Below are positions 52,942 through 63,590 of a stretch of DNA of 64,000 bases, piece by piece. The notes below the pieces were generated by a model that was not told the origin of the DNA, searched no databases, and saw only the letters and a program-made list of their open reading frames with translations. The translations under genes and the position numbers were made by a program. This stretch comes from Adiantum capillus-veneris (Eukaryota; Streptophyta; Polypodiopsida; Polypodiales; Pteridaceae): the NCBI GenBank assembly GCA_014529385.2, contig CM043969.1, positions 75,066,676 to 75,130,675 on the forward strand, given 5' to 3'. The number at the start of each line of letters is the position of its first letter. The first letter of the stretch is position 1.

Positions 52942-54240
52942 TTACAATATTCTCGATTTATCAAATAATAAGTGTTTTACAATGAGAACTCCGAAAAATG
53001 GTATCCATGTTAGCTTGCTACTAACATTCTCCCCCTCCTCGCGTGTGTCGTCCCTTAACACAGCTTTATGGGCTGAAGTAGTCTTCGGGCTGGTGAGGCC
53101 CTCTTTAAGCGCACTTAGTATCTTCTGGTATCTAATTTTCCTTTCTTTGTCTGGCACTTGTAGAAACTGCATAATTACTCTGTTTTTCAGCTCCACTACT
53201 GAGTAGCCTACAAACCTTGAGGTGAGGTTACTGATCACGGACGCAAAATATCTTCGTTTGCCAAGAGAAGAATCCTGTGTAGAACGCTTCTTCAAACACC
53301 AGCATATTGTGTGAAGGTAGAAACATGCATCTAGCGTAGAAGCCGTAGAGGAATTCTTCAGAAGGTTGGCCACTGAGATCATAGCACAAACCTTTATTAC
53401 CCTCGAGGAATGACATCCAAGGGGCACCTGCTTGCTCTGGCTTATTGAACACTTCGATGCATGTGAGCAACATTCAATAGATCTTATATAACATAGCAAA
53501 TGACAAATCAGGTAGACTTTTAAAGAATCAAATGGCAATCTGGCAATGTGTCTGGCACTTTCAGCTGCTTGTGAATTAGGTTTGCAAAGGTAATTGCGGC
53601 GGTTTCTTTGGTGAAAGTATCTACTGTTTTCCTATCCTTTGCCCTCATCGTCATTCCTTCTGTGGGCAGTCTGAGTACTTTTGCCACTATTTTCTTGGTT
53701 ATTACCACTTTGACTTTATTCCCCTGAGGGTTAGAAATCTGGGCAGTTCCATCTTCTTTGAATCGTGGATAAAAGCTCGTAAGCTTTTTGGAAATCCACA
53801 CCGCACGGTTCCTGTCCATAGAAATCTCTGAGCTTTGCGGAAACATTATACACTTCTTTTGGTAGGAGTTGCAACTCTACCTGATGTCCCTCCTCACTCT
53901 TGAATCTGTCGGTGAACATTGTGGTGTGATGGTCTTTCTAGCTGTTCTTTTGAAAGATAGGATACCTTGGCGGCTTTGACTGAATCTGAATCCAGTTGGT
54001 ATGCAGATAGCTCCTGCAACTTTTCTTTCTGGTTGAGCTTCTTCTTGGCCCTTTCTGCTGCTTGCATGGCTCCTGTTCAGTGAAAAGAGTGTCAAAGTTA
54101 GCAGGTTTATCGGATTTTTCTCTGAAATGTCCTTGAGTCTGAAATGCTGACAATTTTGGTTCAATGGTTTTAAATCAATTTTTGAACAAGCATAGATGCA
54201 TAAACACATGCAAAGAACAAAATTGTAAAGTCCAAACAAA
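52942..54240 (-). pseudogene. Unrecognised coding remnant, possibly retroelement ORF
   Basis: The minus strand holds overlapping open frames, each 60-198 residues, that look like one protein broken by frameshifts. 53,919-53,731 includes LPKEVYNVSAKLRDFYGQEP. 53,846-53,520 includes WISKKLTSFYPRFKEDGT and KIVAKVLRLPTEGM. 53,473-53,228 includes FNKPEQAGAPWMSFLEGN. 53,200-52,990 includes VELKNRVIMQFLQVPDKE. The FYxxFKxDG...KxVxxVLxLPTEG arrangement recalls the N-terminal domain of plant retrotransposon proteins of the Athila/Transposase_32 kind, but I cannot assign it firmly. It lies 3' of the pol of the minus-strand gypsy element, on the same strand, so it may be its extra ORF or a neighbouring element. 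Confidence 0.4.
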
Positions 54241-55450
54241 ATTTTGTAACCAAAGTAAATAATCGTGATTATTTATAGCTGAGTAATTTTTTTAACATTT
54301 TGCAAACTTGGCATCACAGACTTGAATTATATACCAAATACATAATTTGAGTGAAATATGGGCTCATTTAGATGCATAGGATGAAAATGGTACCAGATAT
54401 TGGCTTTAGGTCTTAGGTCTCTAAAACAGTAGATATAATGGAAATTTGAGATTTTGAGCTCCAAATTGGTTCAAACTTGGCTAGTGGGCTTAACACATCA
54501 TGTACTTTGTATGTATGATGGCAAAATATCAAAAATTTTATTTGTGCTTATCCGCCTGCTTCCTTGCTATTTATTAATGATTTTTGACCTGTTTATTGAA
54601 AAAATCAAAGAAAATAATAAAATGCTCTAAAAAAGTAAAGTGAAAATCCAATAATCAAGATAATCCATTGAAAAACACAACTTTATTGTTTTTTGTTGAA
54701 TTTTTCTATATTTAAGTCTCATTATCAACAAAAGTGATGAAAAATAACAAAAAAGAACTATTTTTTGATGATTTTCTGATAGTATATACACTATTGACAC
54801 TCATCAGGAAGATATTATCAATGAATTTTTTCTTGATGATGAACTATAAGGGCATTATTAGGTAATTTTGCAAAAAATCGCACATTAACATCGAACTTTT
54901 TTCACCCCTCTTATATGGTGTACTCCGAAAGGGCTGTGTGCATGGGTTGAACAATCGTGTCTATGCATAGCCGTGGTTGGCTCTACCATGCTTTGAAGAT
55001 CAATGCAATTCAAAACACTATGTTGTGCAAGAGCTGGGTCTTGAGTAATTAACTCAAGGTTTCTGATGTTGAGGTTTGCTGCGGATGTCTTCCAAAGAGA
55101 AAATATTATAGCTTGTGTGCTCTCTATTCAATTGTACCATCAGGATGCTTCAGCATTCTGATTGCTTGAGATGTTGGTAGCACTTTTGATTGTTGTTGAG
55201 TTTTTTTTCGCCATTGGTAGCTTGGTCTGCTTGGTGCTGTATGGTGTGGTGGAGTCTTTTAGACTTAACTTGCCATTGCTTGATTGTGTTTACGGTTTGT
55301 GGAGAAGATAAATGCTTCTTTTTCTTTCAAATCCATTTCAAGTTAGGTTTCTTGCTCAGAGATGTTCGTCTCTATGTTTTTACCGTTGGAACCTTCTTTT
55401 GTTTTGTCGGTGAAGTTTTGGACACCCATATTTGAATCGGCTTATCTTTA
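54241..55450. other. Non-coding, possible retroelement 3' region
   Basis: AT-rich region 3' of the minus-strand pol. It contains the near-palindrome TAAATAATCGTGATTATTTA at 54,256-54,275, also seen near 63.6 kb. A pyrimidine tract (CTTCTTTTTCTTTC near 55,313) could be a polypurine tract on the minus strand. I could not define an LTR. Confidence 0.35.
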
Positions 55451-55452
55451 AA

Positions 55453-56028
55453 CTATGCTACAATTGGAACAATGAGTTGCCCGCCTTTAGGTGATAGCTT
55501 TAGCTGATTTTTATCCCAATCTGGTACTGCTTTGTATGTTCGTATCCAGGGAATTCCAAGAATCATCATCTCATTCATGTCTTCATCTGGTAAGCATACA
55601 AACTGATGAGGACATGAACATACATGTACCATCACATTCAGGTTGACTACTCCCAATATTGAGGTTGGGTTCTTGTTGCATCCTTTGATTGTCACTATTC
55701 CTGATATTAATGCTTGACTTACTGCCTTCTTATACGTGGAATAATTGACTGCATTTGCTCTAGCTCTTGTGTTGACCAAAGCATTGGTGCTATGATTGTT
55801 AAGCTGTACTTTGATGTGCAAGTACATTTCGTATAACCAGTAATCATCTATTGAAATTGCATTTTTAGGTAATTCCCATTGTTGGTTATCTATTTTCAGA
55901 GTGTTGATGGGAATCGGTATCTGTTGATTCCTAAGAGCAGCTTTCCATTTAAGTACCCAAAGCCAAGATTCCTCTTGGGCTTCCCTCAATAACTTGCTGT
56001 CGTTTAATCTTCTTTTGCTTGGCTGCAT
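55453..56028 (-). pseudogene. Second retropepsin-like domain, after integrase
   Basis: This 191-residue frame overlaps the integrase C-terminus by about 80 bases in another frame. Around residues 80-95 it has NALVNTRARANAV, which aligns with the retropepsin active-site loop (VDTGAxANA) but with Asp changed to Asn and Gly to Arg. About 70 residues later come FVCLPDEDM and MMILGIPWI, matching the ILGxPFL strand near the end of retropepsins. The order and spacing support a protease fold. The mutated catalytic site means it is inactive in this copy, either through decay or because the domain was co-opted. Retropepsin normally lies before RT, and this element also has one there. Confidence 0.6.
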
Positions 56029-57380
56029 GTATTCTTTCTACTAATTCATTGGTGAGCAGCAAATTGCATTTCTTTAAACGACATCCACTAATCCAATTCG
56101 CCATTGGTTCACCATCTAGGGTGGACAATTTTACGGCTCTACATGGAAATACATCTTCGATGATAAATGGTCTGTTTTCCTTTTTTGGAAACTTGGGAAT
56201 GTGTTGCTTAAGGGAATAGAATAAAACTGTGTCTCCTTTCTTAAAGATTTTTTTGATTAAGTGGGAATCAAAAAACTGTTTCTGTTTCCGCTTTTGTGCA
56301 TAGATGTGAGCTACAGCAGTTAGACTTTGCTCATCTAGATTTTCCAAATCTTCAAGTCTTTCTGACAATTCATGTCCAGTCCACTCAAGATTCCGTGCTA
56401 CCCTTAATGTCGATAATAGAAATTCTATTGGCGGCATCAAGACCATAAACAAGATTAAAGGGTGTAGCACTTAAAGCTTTTTTGAATGAAACTCGATAAG
56501 CCCATAGAGCAGCATGGAGATTCATTTCCTAGTCTGTCCTTCCTGAACTAACAACTTTAGTCAGCACTAAGCTAAGAATTTTGTTCGTATGCTCAGCTTG
56601 TCCGTTTGCTTGTGGGTGATAGGGAGTTGATTTGTTATGGATGACCATAAATGCATTAAGCAAATACTAAATTATTTCATTGAGAAAATGAGTTCCCCGA
56701 TCACTGCCAATTTCTATTGGCAGTCCATATCTCATGAATACATACTCATATAAGAATGCAGCAGTGGTCCTGGCATCATTCTTTTGAGTTGCTTTAGCCT
56801 CAGCCCATTTGGTCAAATAGTCTGTAGCTACAATGATATATTGAGCTTGGGTTCTATAAGTAGGTGGCTGTATTGGCCCAACAAAATCTATACCCCATTT
56901 TGCAAAAGCTCTAGCTCCCATCATTGGTCTTAAGGGCATGCTATCTACACGTGTTGACATTTTTGCTCATTGACACGCATCACACCTTCGAACATATTCT
57001 TTGGCATCTGCAAAAAGTGTCGGCCACCATATGCTTGTCATTAAGATTTATCTTGAAATGGTCTCACTAAAAAAGTGACCCCTAGCTAAACCAACATGTG
57101 CTTGTTCTGTAATCAAAATATACTCGTCTTCATTTGCACAAAGATGTAAATGTTGATCTTTACCTCTTCGATACAATTGGTTCCCAATAAGAGCATAGTC
57201 TCTTCCTTTAGTTTTAATTGCTCTTTGACGGTGTTTACTCATATCCTCAGAAAATGTTCGGCTTGATAAGTAAGTAAACAAATAGTTACTCCACTTAGGA
57301 ACAGGTAACATTTGAAACAATGTTACGTGAGGTATGGGTGTTTGTTTTTGAGATTGAGGACAATCTTTACAAAAGATCAA
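55949..57380 (-). pseudogene. Integrase domain of the gypsy element
   Basis: The zinc-binding part is EQAHVGLARGHF then CDACQ. The catalytic core starts at KWGIDFVGPI (first Asp) and continues to IGSDRGTHF (second Asp) and NGQAEHTNK (Glu); the second Asp and the Glu are separated by exactly 35 positions, the DD35E spacing. C-terminal sequence FKKGDTVLFYSL and YGLMPPIEFLL is typical of gypsy integrases. Four in-frame stops (57,048-57,050, 56,967-56,969, 56,667-56,669, 56,529-56,531) and one frameshift near 56,460 inactivate it. The enzyme would insert the cDNA into the host genome. Confidence 0.85.
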
Positions 57381-57535
57381 ACATCACTCTTCATAGTCGG
57401 CCAAAATACTCCAAGTCTCAAAAATTAGTTGCATAGTTTGGTCTTCCGCAAAGGGAAGTCCTACTATGGTAACATCTGCTTGACTTAGGTACTATTTTTT
57501 TCTTCAGGATTAATACATAAGAGCAATATTCCATC

Positions 57536-58009
57536 TCAATTTCTTTTGTATAGCCTACCAGGTTGTAATTGATACATAGCCAATTGCTCGATTAATCTGA
57601 TCATAATAGGAAGGGGTATTTGTGAATCCACTTGAGTTATTCTCATCAATGACACCATGTTTTCCGACCATCGAGTTATCATTTCCACGGAGAACAAATA
57701 GGTATCTGGTAGATCATCGTCCACCCCTTTAGGTGATTCTATTGAAACAATCCTTGACAAATGATCTGCTTGTTGATGTGTAGTACTCTTTTTTACAACC
57801 ACAGTGAAATCAAATTCCAGTAGAATGATAAACCATCTCACTATTCTTCTTGTACGGAATGGCTTGTTGACCAAATACAACAAAGCTTGGTGGTCTACAA
57901 AGAACACAAACTTGTTGGCTAATAGGTAATGTTTATGCTTTTTAACGGCATAGATCATTCCTAATCCTTCCCTTTCGGTGGTGGTGTAATTCTTTTCTGC
58001 CATGTTCAA
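57536..58009 (-). pseudogene. RNase H domain of the gypsy element
   Basis: Continues the RT frame after a TAG at 58,010-58,012. It contains NYTTTEREGLGMIYAVKKHK with the catalytic Glu, FVDHQALLYLVNKP with an Asp, and STTHQQADHLSR with the last Asp; the first Asp (HIHLDAFNFAIGCILAQ) lies just before the stop. Degrades RNA in RNA-DNA hybrids during reverse transcription. A linker of about 70 residues leads toward integrase. Confidence 0.85.
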
Positions 58010-59330
58010 CTATCGGCTAGCATAAGAAATAGAAAAGTCAATTTTCTCGTCTCCTGATTGAGCTAGTATACAACCAATAGCAAAATTGAAAGCATCTAAA
58101 TGTATGTGAAATATCTTATTCCAATTTGGTGCTTTTAATATTAGCGCTGAGGTGAGAGCTTGCTTAAGCTTCATGAATGATTCTTCACATGCCTCCGTCC
58201 ACTCAAAGTGTGTAATCAAGCTATACATGGGTTTTGCAATTATAGCGTACATATAGATGAACTGTCGGTAATATCCACAATGCCCCATGAAGGCTTGTAC
58301 CCCCTTGACTGTTGTTGGTCTAGGCAAATCAGCAATAATATGAATTTTTTCAATATCAGTAGTTATGCCATTTTTAGACACTATATGTCCAAGAATTTTT
58401 CCTTGTCTACCCATGAATGTGCACTTTTCAAGATTTAAGCAAATCTTATATAGTCTACATTTTTCGTATACCTTTTTGAAGTGTTCAAAATAATCAGCCC
58501 AGATTGATGGATGTATGCATAGATCATCCATATATACTTCTAAGAATTTCTTAAGATATTCTTTAAAAGCATGGCTCATCAATCTTTGAAATGTGACTGG
58601 ACCATATTAGTTAACCCAAACAGCATAACCCGATAGGCAAAAATACCCTATTCTATTGCAAAAGCAGTTTTATGCTGATCTTTTGGGTCAACTAGAAGTT
58701 GATTGTATCCCGAATATCCATCTAAGAAGCTGTAAGCTTCTTTTCTTGCAACTCGTTCCAAAACATGCTCAGTGATTGGAAGAGGAAAGTTGTCTCTAAT
58801 GGTAGCTGCATTCACTTTTTTGAGATTAACACATTCTCGTAATTTTTTATTCTTCTTGGGTACGACCACAATTGGAGACAGCCAATCTGTGTGTTCAATT
58901 TCATAAATGAATTTGGCTTCCTTTAGTTTTTCAATCTCTTCTTTTATCTTCCTGGCAAATGTTTCATTATACGTGAATGGCCTTTGTCTGTTTGGTTTCA
59001 CATCATCTCTCATGGGTATGGTATGTTGACAGATTTTTGGATCAACACCCTTGAGATCTTTGTAAGACCAAGCGAAGATATCTCGGTATTCCTTTAGGAA
59101 GCTCAGCAAGAGCTCTTCTTCTTTCTCTGTTAGGTCATTTGCAATGTAAGCAGGTCTAGGCTCTTCTCCTGGTTCAATCAGTTCTATCTTTTTAGCATGT
59201 TCAGGCCCTTCGTAGGACTCACTCTGTTTTTGTATTTCCCTAACAGGTTGTTCGACTATGATTTTTTGATCTTGGAGAGTATACTTTTTGTATGGGATGG
59301 AACACTAATGACATCCTTACCATCCTCTTC
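58010..59330 (-). pseudogene. Reverse transcriptase domain of the gypsy element
   Basis: The reading starts upstream near 59,330 (EEPRPAYIANDLTEKEEELL). It continues through EYRDIFAWSYKDLKGVD, WLSPIVVVPKKN and YSFLDGYSGYNQL, which supplies the first catalytic Asp. A TAG at 58,648-58,650 replaces the expected Trp before GIFAYRVM. A frameshift near 58,610 leads to TFQRLMSHAF and VYMDDLCIH, which carries the YMDD catalytic pair. The thumb region follows (RPTTVKGVQAFMGHCGYYRQF). It copies element RNA into DNA. One stop and one frameshift are the only serious lesions, so it decayed recently compared with the PPR and Helitron relics. Confidence 0.9.
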
Positions 59331-59981
59331 CGTGGTTTCCATTTCGGTCGTATATATCTCCTTTAGAGCTTTTTTCAACTCCTGATATTTCTTTTTCTGC
59401 TCAACTCGGGTCATGAGTGATTTCTTATCCTATGGGTTTGCTTGAGTATCCTTCCTTGTTTTTATCGATGTTTTAGATATTTTTGAATTTTTGTTTGAAG
59501 GATATCTGCCAATGATTTTGTCCTTAATACAATCATTTGCATCTATCTGCATTGTGAATTGTGTTTTATTGAAGACTGATGGCATAGGTCGACGACGTCT
59601 TCATATTTCTGGTGTCTTTTTTTCATCTATACCATTTTTGCCTTCTTCATTTCTGGTTGGGAAAGTCAAAAAAGTTTTCCTCTCCTCCTTTCAAGAGAAG
59701 CTTGGCCCTCACATGTTCTTTTTTAGACCCTTGTTGAGCTTTCATCAAGTCCTTGGGTTCCTCATCTTCGTCTTCAATGTTGAGGGTTGAAATCATCTGG
59801 ATGGAAATTATGTCGTAGCCATCCTCATTGCAAAATTGAGTAGGCATAGACGTATTCACACATACATCCATGGTCGCTAAAATTTGAGTTCACTCGAATG
59901 GCTCAAACAAATGCTTTGGAAAGGGTTCGGGTACATAGGCTTCGTCTGTGCAGTCCCTTTCTAGGAAACATGCTTCTCGTT

Positions 59982-60530
59982 TTAAACTTTTTTTTTTTGA
60001 AACTCCACACATCCACATAGAAGTGTCTTGTTTAACCAGAATGGAATCTTAGTTTCAGCCAAAGAGACTGAATCAAACTCTTGTATGGGTGTTTTCAAGA
60101 CATCTCTATAAGTGCGATCTTTTAAATTTACTCTTGTTATAGATCCCACTTGCTTCAAGTACAGATAATTGTTTCTCCAATCTTGGATAAGCTGTACTTG
60201 TCGCATGAAAGGTCTTTTCAATATGATTTCATAATTCAGTTTTTTCCCAAAGTCTACTATGGCAAAAGTGTGTTGATATTCAATTCCACAGGAATTGACT
60301 ATTACCTTTTCAGGCATCCCTAATGTTCTCTCAATGTGTACGTCAGCCAATGAAATCACTCGAGTTTCTCTAATGGCTGGTTGTCCCCAGGATTCCCATA
60401 CTGCTCTCGTGGCTATGGCTATGTCTGCTCCAGTATCCAGTATTGCTATGGTTTCAATGTCATTATATTTCATTGGAAGGGTGGTGTTTCCTTCTTTCCC
60501 TTTGTAATATTCTCCAACTTTGTTCATTGG
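59982..60530 (-). pseudogene. Retropepsin domain of the gypsy element
   Basis: Near residues 27-40 of the open frame lies IAILDTGADIAIATRAV, holding the DTGA active site, followed by the flap region and YEIILKRPFM (the ILGxPFM strand). IQDWRNNYLYL and PIQEFDSVSLAETKIPFWL follow, shared with the plus-strand fragment. It is a dimeric aspartic protease that processes the polyprotein. The frame is open for 181 residues and shifts relative to the preceding frame near 60,530. Confidence 0.85.
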
Positions 60531-61140
60531 AACAGATTGAATCTCTTTGTTTGTTATCCATTTTGTTTTTTAATTTTTCCAATTTTTTTGAGATTAACCC
60601 CGTTATCCCCACCTTCTCTAGGGTTTTCTGTAGATCATTCCATAAGTATGGTATGAGTTTTAACAGCTCTCCCAAGGTAAGCGTGCATTGAATGGGTGTA
60701 GAAATGATTGAATAAATGTTGTCTACTTCTAGGGTCTATTCAACTCTTTTTACTTGAGTGGTCTTACACACTATGGATTCATCTTCATTATCTTCCAAGT
60801 AAGAAAGTAATGTTTTCAAGGTCAAAGGTTTTGACATTCTTGAAGCTTCAGATCCGCAATCCCCATACAAGGATTGTACATCCATATTCATATCAGAAGG
60901 TAGGTTAACGAACCAAACTTCCTCTGTAGGAGCTGACTTCAGAGTTAGGCTCCCATCATTAATCTCTCTAACTTTTTCCCATAAGTGTCCTGGCCAGTCT
61001 TCCTCTACAAATGGAATTTCGTCTAAGGCATCTTCGTTGTCCATCACTATAAGTTCTAGCTCTTTTGTTTCAAGGTGGGGTTCTGCCACCACATCGGGTT
61101 TTTCTTCAGTATCTCTTACCACAAGCTCCTCAAGTTTTGT
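60463..61140 (-). pseudogene. gag-protease linker region
   Basis: An acidic stretch (LELIVMDNEDALDEIPFVE) is followed by a TAG at 60,736-60,738. The same frame continues with a conserved-looking CTLTLGELLKLIPYLWNDL and a Lys-rich coiled region. It begins in the frame one base back from gag, overlapping it by about 30 bases. Confidence 0.6.
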
Positions 61141-62240
61141 GTACTTTCAAGCTTGGATTTTTGTTTTTCCAGCATTTCTTGCGTGATTCTTATCAAATTT
61201 TGATAAGCTTTCAACATAGCTGGTTCCATATTTAGAGAAGCATAGTTTTTCCATTTGTTTTTCATTTTTTTGTCTGCTTTAAGTCTTGCTTGGTAGGCTT
61301 CCAAGGCGGCATTAATAGGCACTGCATTATATCCTGGGTATGGTGGTTGTTGACCCAACACAGGTTGAGGTCTTTCCATACCCATTGGTGGTCTTTGAGC
61401 TTGGGCCATATTAGGCTGATATATGTACATGGGTTGTCCTTGTGGCCTCATGGGTACGTACTGAACATTTCCATCATATTTTGGTCTGAAGTAGCACTCG
61501 TGGGCCTCATGGTTGGTCCATTTATTCTCAATTTCACACCATTTTTGTGGCCTAATTGGTTGTCCCTGTTGAGGTAACCCTTATCTTGGTCCCCTCATAG
61601 GTGCTTTTTGCATGTCGTTCATCCTTTTGAGCATATCTTCTATGGCTGAAAGTGGTGTTGCACCAGTCGTTCGCACTTGTGTTGGTTTAGTGGATGCTAT
61701 TTTCTCACTTTGGTTATCCTTAGGGATATCTTCTTCGTTAAAAATATCACAATTATCTCCTAAGTCAATAGCATCTGACACACACTCTTCTAAGGTTGTA
61801 TGCTTTTTACTATAGAGTATAGCATGAAGTTCTTTGTTTAGCAGTCCCTCTAAAAACAAGGATACGAGTCGTTCTTCTGTAGTTATCTTTAGCCCTGGCA
61901 TCTGAGAATGTATTGTTTCATTCGAGTTGCACAATCCCTAACAGACTCACTATGTTTCCGTTTAAAACTGTAGATTTGAGCTACCGTATTATGTTTGATC
62001 CCCGTTTTGGAACAAGCAGCTACAAATCCTTGAGCTAATGTGTTCAAGTCCATGTTGACCTTGGTGGAATGTTTTGGAACCATGTCAATGCTTTTCCTTC
62101 TAATGTCATTCCAAACCCCTCGAATTGAGTATAGAAATTGAATATACGTTTCGCTCTTAGCACTTGCTTAAATCTTGCTAAGTGGTTGTATGGATCCCCT
62201 GATCCACTGTATTTTTTGACCCATTTCTAAAAATCAGCTG
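61116..62240 (-). pseudogene. gag of the gypsy element
   Basis: At 62,230-62,060, KYSGSGDPYNHLARFKQVL and FEGFGMTLEGKALTWFQ give the retrotransposon gag (capsid) signature. A frameshift follows, then MDLNTLAQGFVAACSK with RKHSESVRDCATRMK, a second frameshift near 61,930, and LKITTEERLVSLFLEGL. The frame is interrupted by TAA at 61,581-61,583. It continues with a zinc-knuckle-like WCEIENKWTNHEAHECYF in which the second Cys is replaced by Glu, then a Pro/Gln/Met-rich tail. Gag forms the particle in which reverse transcription occurs. Confidence 0.8.
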
Positions 62241-63590
62241 GCCTGACGCGTCTGTTTGGTTCAACTCCCGGTCTCCTAGCAGTTGGTCCTATTATGAGTC
62301 CTTCAAACCAGTCTATTGGAAATAGTGACTCATGTAGCACTGGATTGCCATTAGTGTCACCTGGTTTTCTACGTGATGAGGTGGTTTTTGGTTTCTTGGA
62401 ATTGTTTCTGGTCCTTGTCCCAATATCCAATCCCTTATGGAATACCCTTGGTATTTGGTTTGTTCTACCTCCTTAGGAGTCATCATAACAAAGTTGTTGT
62501 TATAGCAATCCCTAAACAGGTAGGTTGGTAGATCTGCTGATCCCTTATCTTTGATCTTGAAAATATAGATGATCTTCATGGGTGTTAGTTGTCCTAATTT
62601 GGCATGCGAAGTCCACAGAAGATCTTTTATGTTTCTATCTTTCCAACAATAGACTCCGATCCTAGGACTATCCGTACTAAGCCGTTTCAAAGGCTTCAAA
62701 TCTACTTGATCATATCCTTCGAATTCTAAAGTTGGTTGTTGACATATCTGAGATTATGGTATTACCTTCTAACCCCTATTTGTCTATCACATCACGGTTT
62801 TCGACCTATACATACTGAGTTCCATTTCTGTCCATATATATTTTTCCTTGTTTGTTTGCCCTAATCTCTTCTTAAAACTCAATACCATGGTCATGAATGC
62901 GAATAGCATACTCCTCCTCGTTAGGGTCCAGGTAAACCTGAGCTCCATGACGGTTAGTCTTATAAAAAGAGAGTATATGCTTATAGCGCATTGTCGTTCC
63001 AGTTCCCAAGTGAGTCGAGTAAGAAGATATTCAGATGTTGAATCTAATAAAGTGTCTGAAACTTCTTCAAGAATTGTGTGCAAGGAATTGCTTTGATTCA
63101 CGTTTTTTTTTGTGGATACTCTACTGGAGGTTTCTCTGAGTATGCCCTGATTTCCTAGTACACAACCAAATCTAAGGTTCATATAGACTTATGAAGCCCT
63201 AGATAGGGTACTTACCTTTGAATTGACTTGTTGTCAATTTTCACTTCATTCGATTACAACCTTTTGTCAAGCTACTGATTCCTCGTCTACAACCTGATTC
63301 CTATACAAATTTGATCAAGTTAGCTATTCTTCTATAAAGACCATAAGAGTTTGCTATTTGTCATGATTGGGCTATGTGTATCACTTCAAATCGAGCTATG
63401 GGAGTCAGCAATTGACTTTTGGATTCGACCTTAGCAAAAAATCAAAGGATTAATCTGCAACCTAGAAACTGAGTGAACATATACCAATCTGGATCCGATT
63501 GAACCCAAAATTGCTCGGTGGCTTTGTAATATGCTGCTCTAACACTTTACAAGTTCAAAAGTCAAAATTGATGTCCCTGGGTAGTAGTAG
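62241..63590 (-). other. Probable gag N-terminal leader and 5' untranslated region
   Basis: Open frames at 62,699-62,313 and 63,182-62,787 on the minus strand have no recognisable domain. A reading near 62,960-62,880 gives GAQVYLDPNEEEYAIRIHD, which could be gag N-terminal sequence. Right of 63,190 nothing is recognised. No primer-binding site complementary to the initiator tRNA is seen. Confidence 0.35.

Larger units (their letters stand above)
55453..63182 (-). mobile_element. Ty3/gypsy LTR-retrotransposon interior, inactivated
   Basis: Order on the minus strand: gag, retropepsin, RT, RNase H, integrase, then a second retropepsin-like domain. PR-RT-RH-INT is the Ty3/gypsy order. No chromodomain or extra archaeal-type RNase H is visible, which with the FAWSYKDLKGVD start of RT points to a non-chromovirus plant lineage. 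Single-base stops (61,581-61,583; 60,736-60,738; 58,648-58,650; 58,010-58,012; 57,048; 56,967-56,969; 56,667; 56,529-56,531) and several frameshifts make it non-autonomous. LTRs and primer-binding site were not found; the 5' LTR may lie beyond the right edge. Confidence 0.85.

Noticed and set aside
55190-55435. Plus-strand hydrophobic open frame of 81 residues
   Set aside because: Opposite strand of the retroelement's 3' region; hydrophobicity follows from T-rich sequence.
52700-55450. A solo or 3' LTR of the minus-strand gypsy element
   Set aside because: Apart from the palindromic word and a T-rich block I could not align this region with 63.2-64.0 kb or find TG...CA ends.
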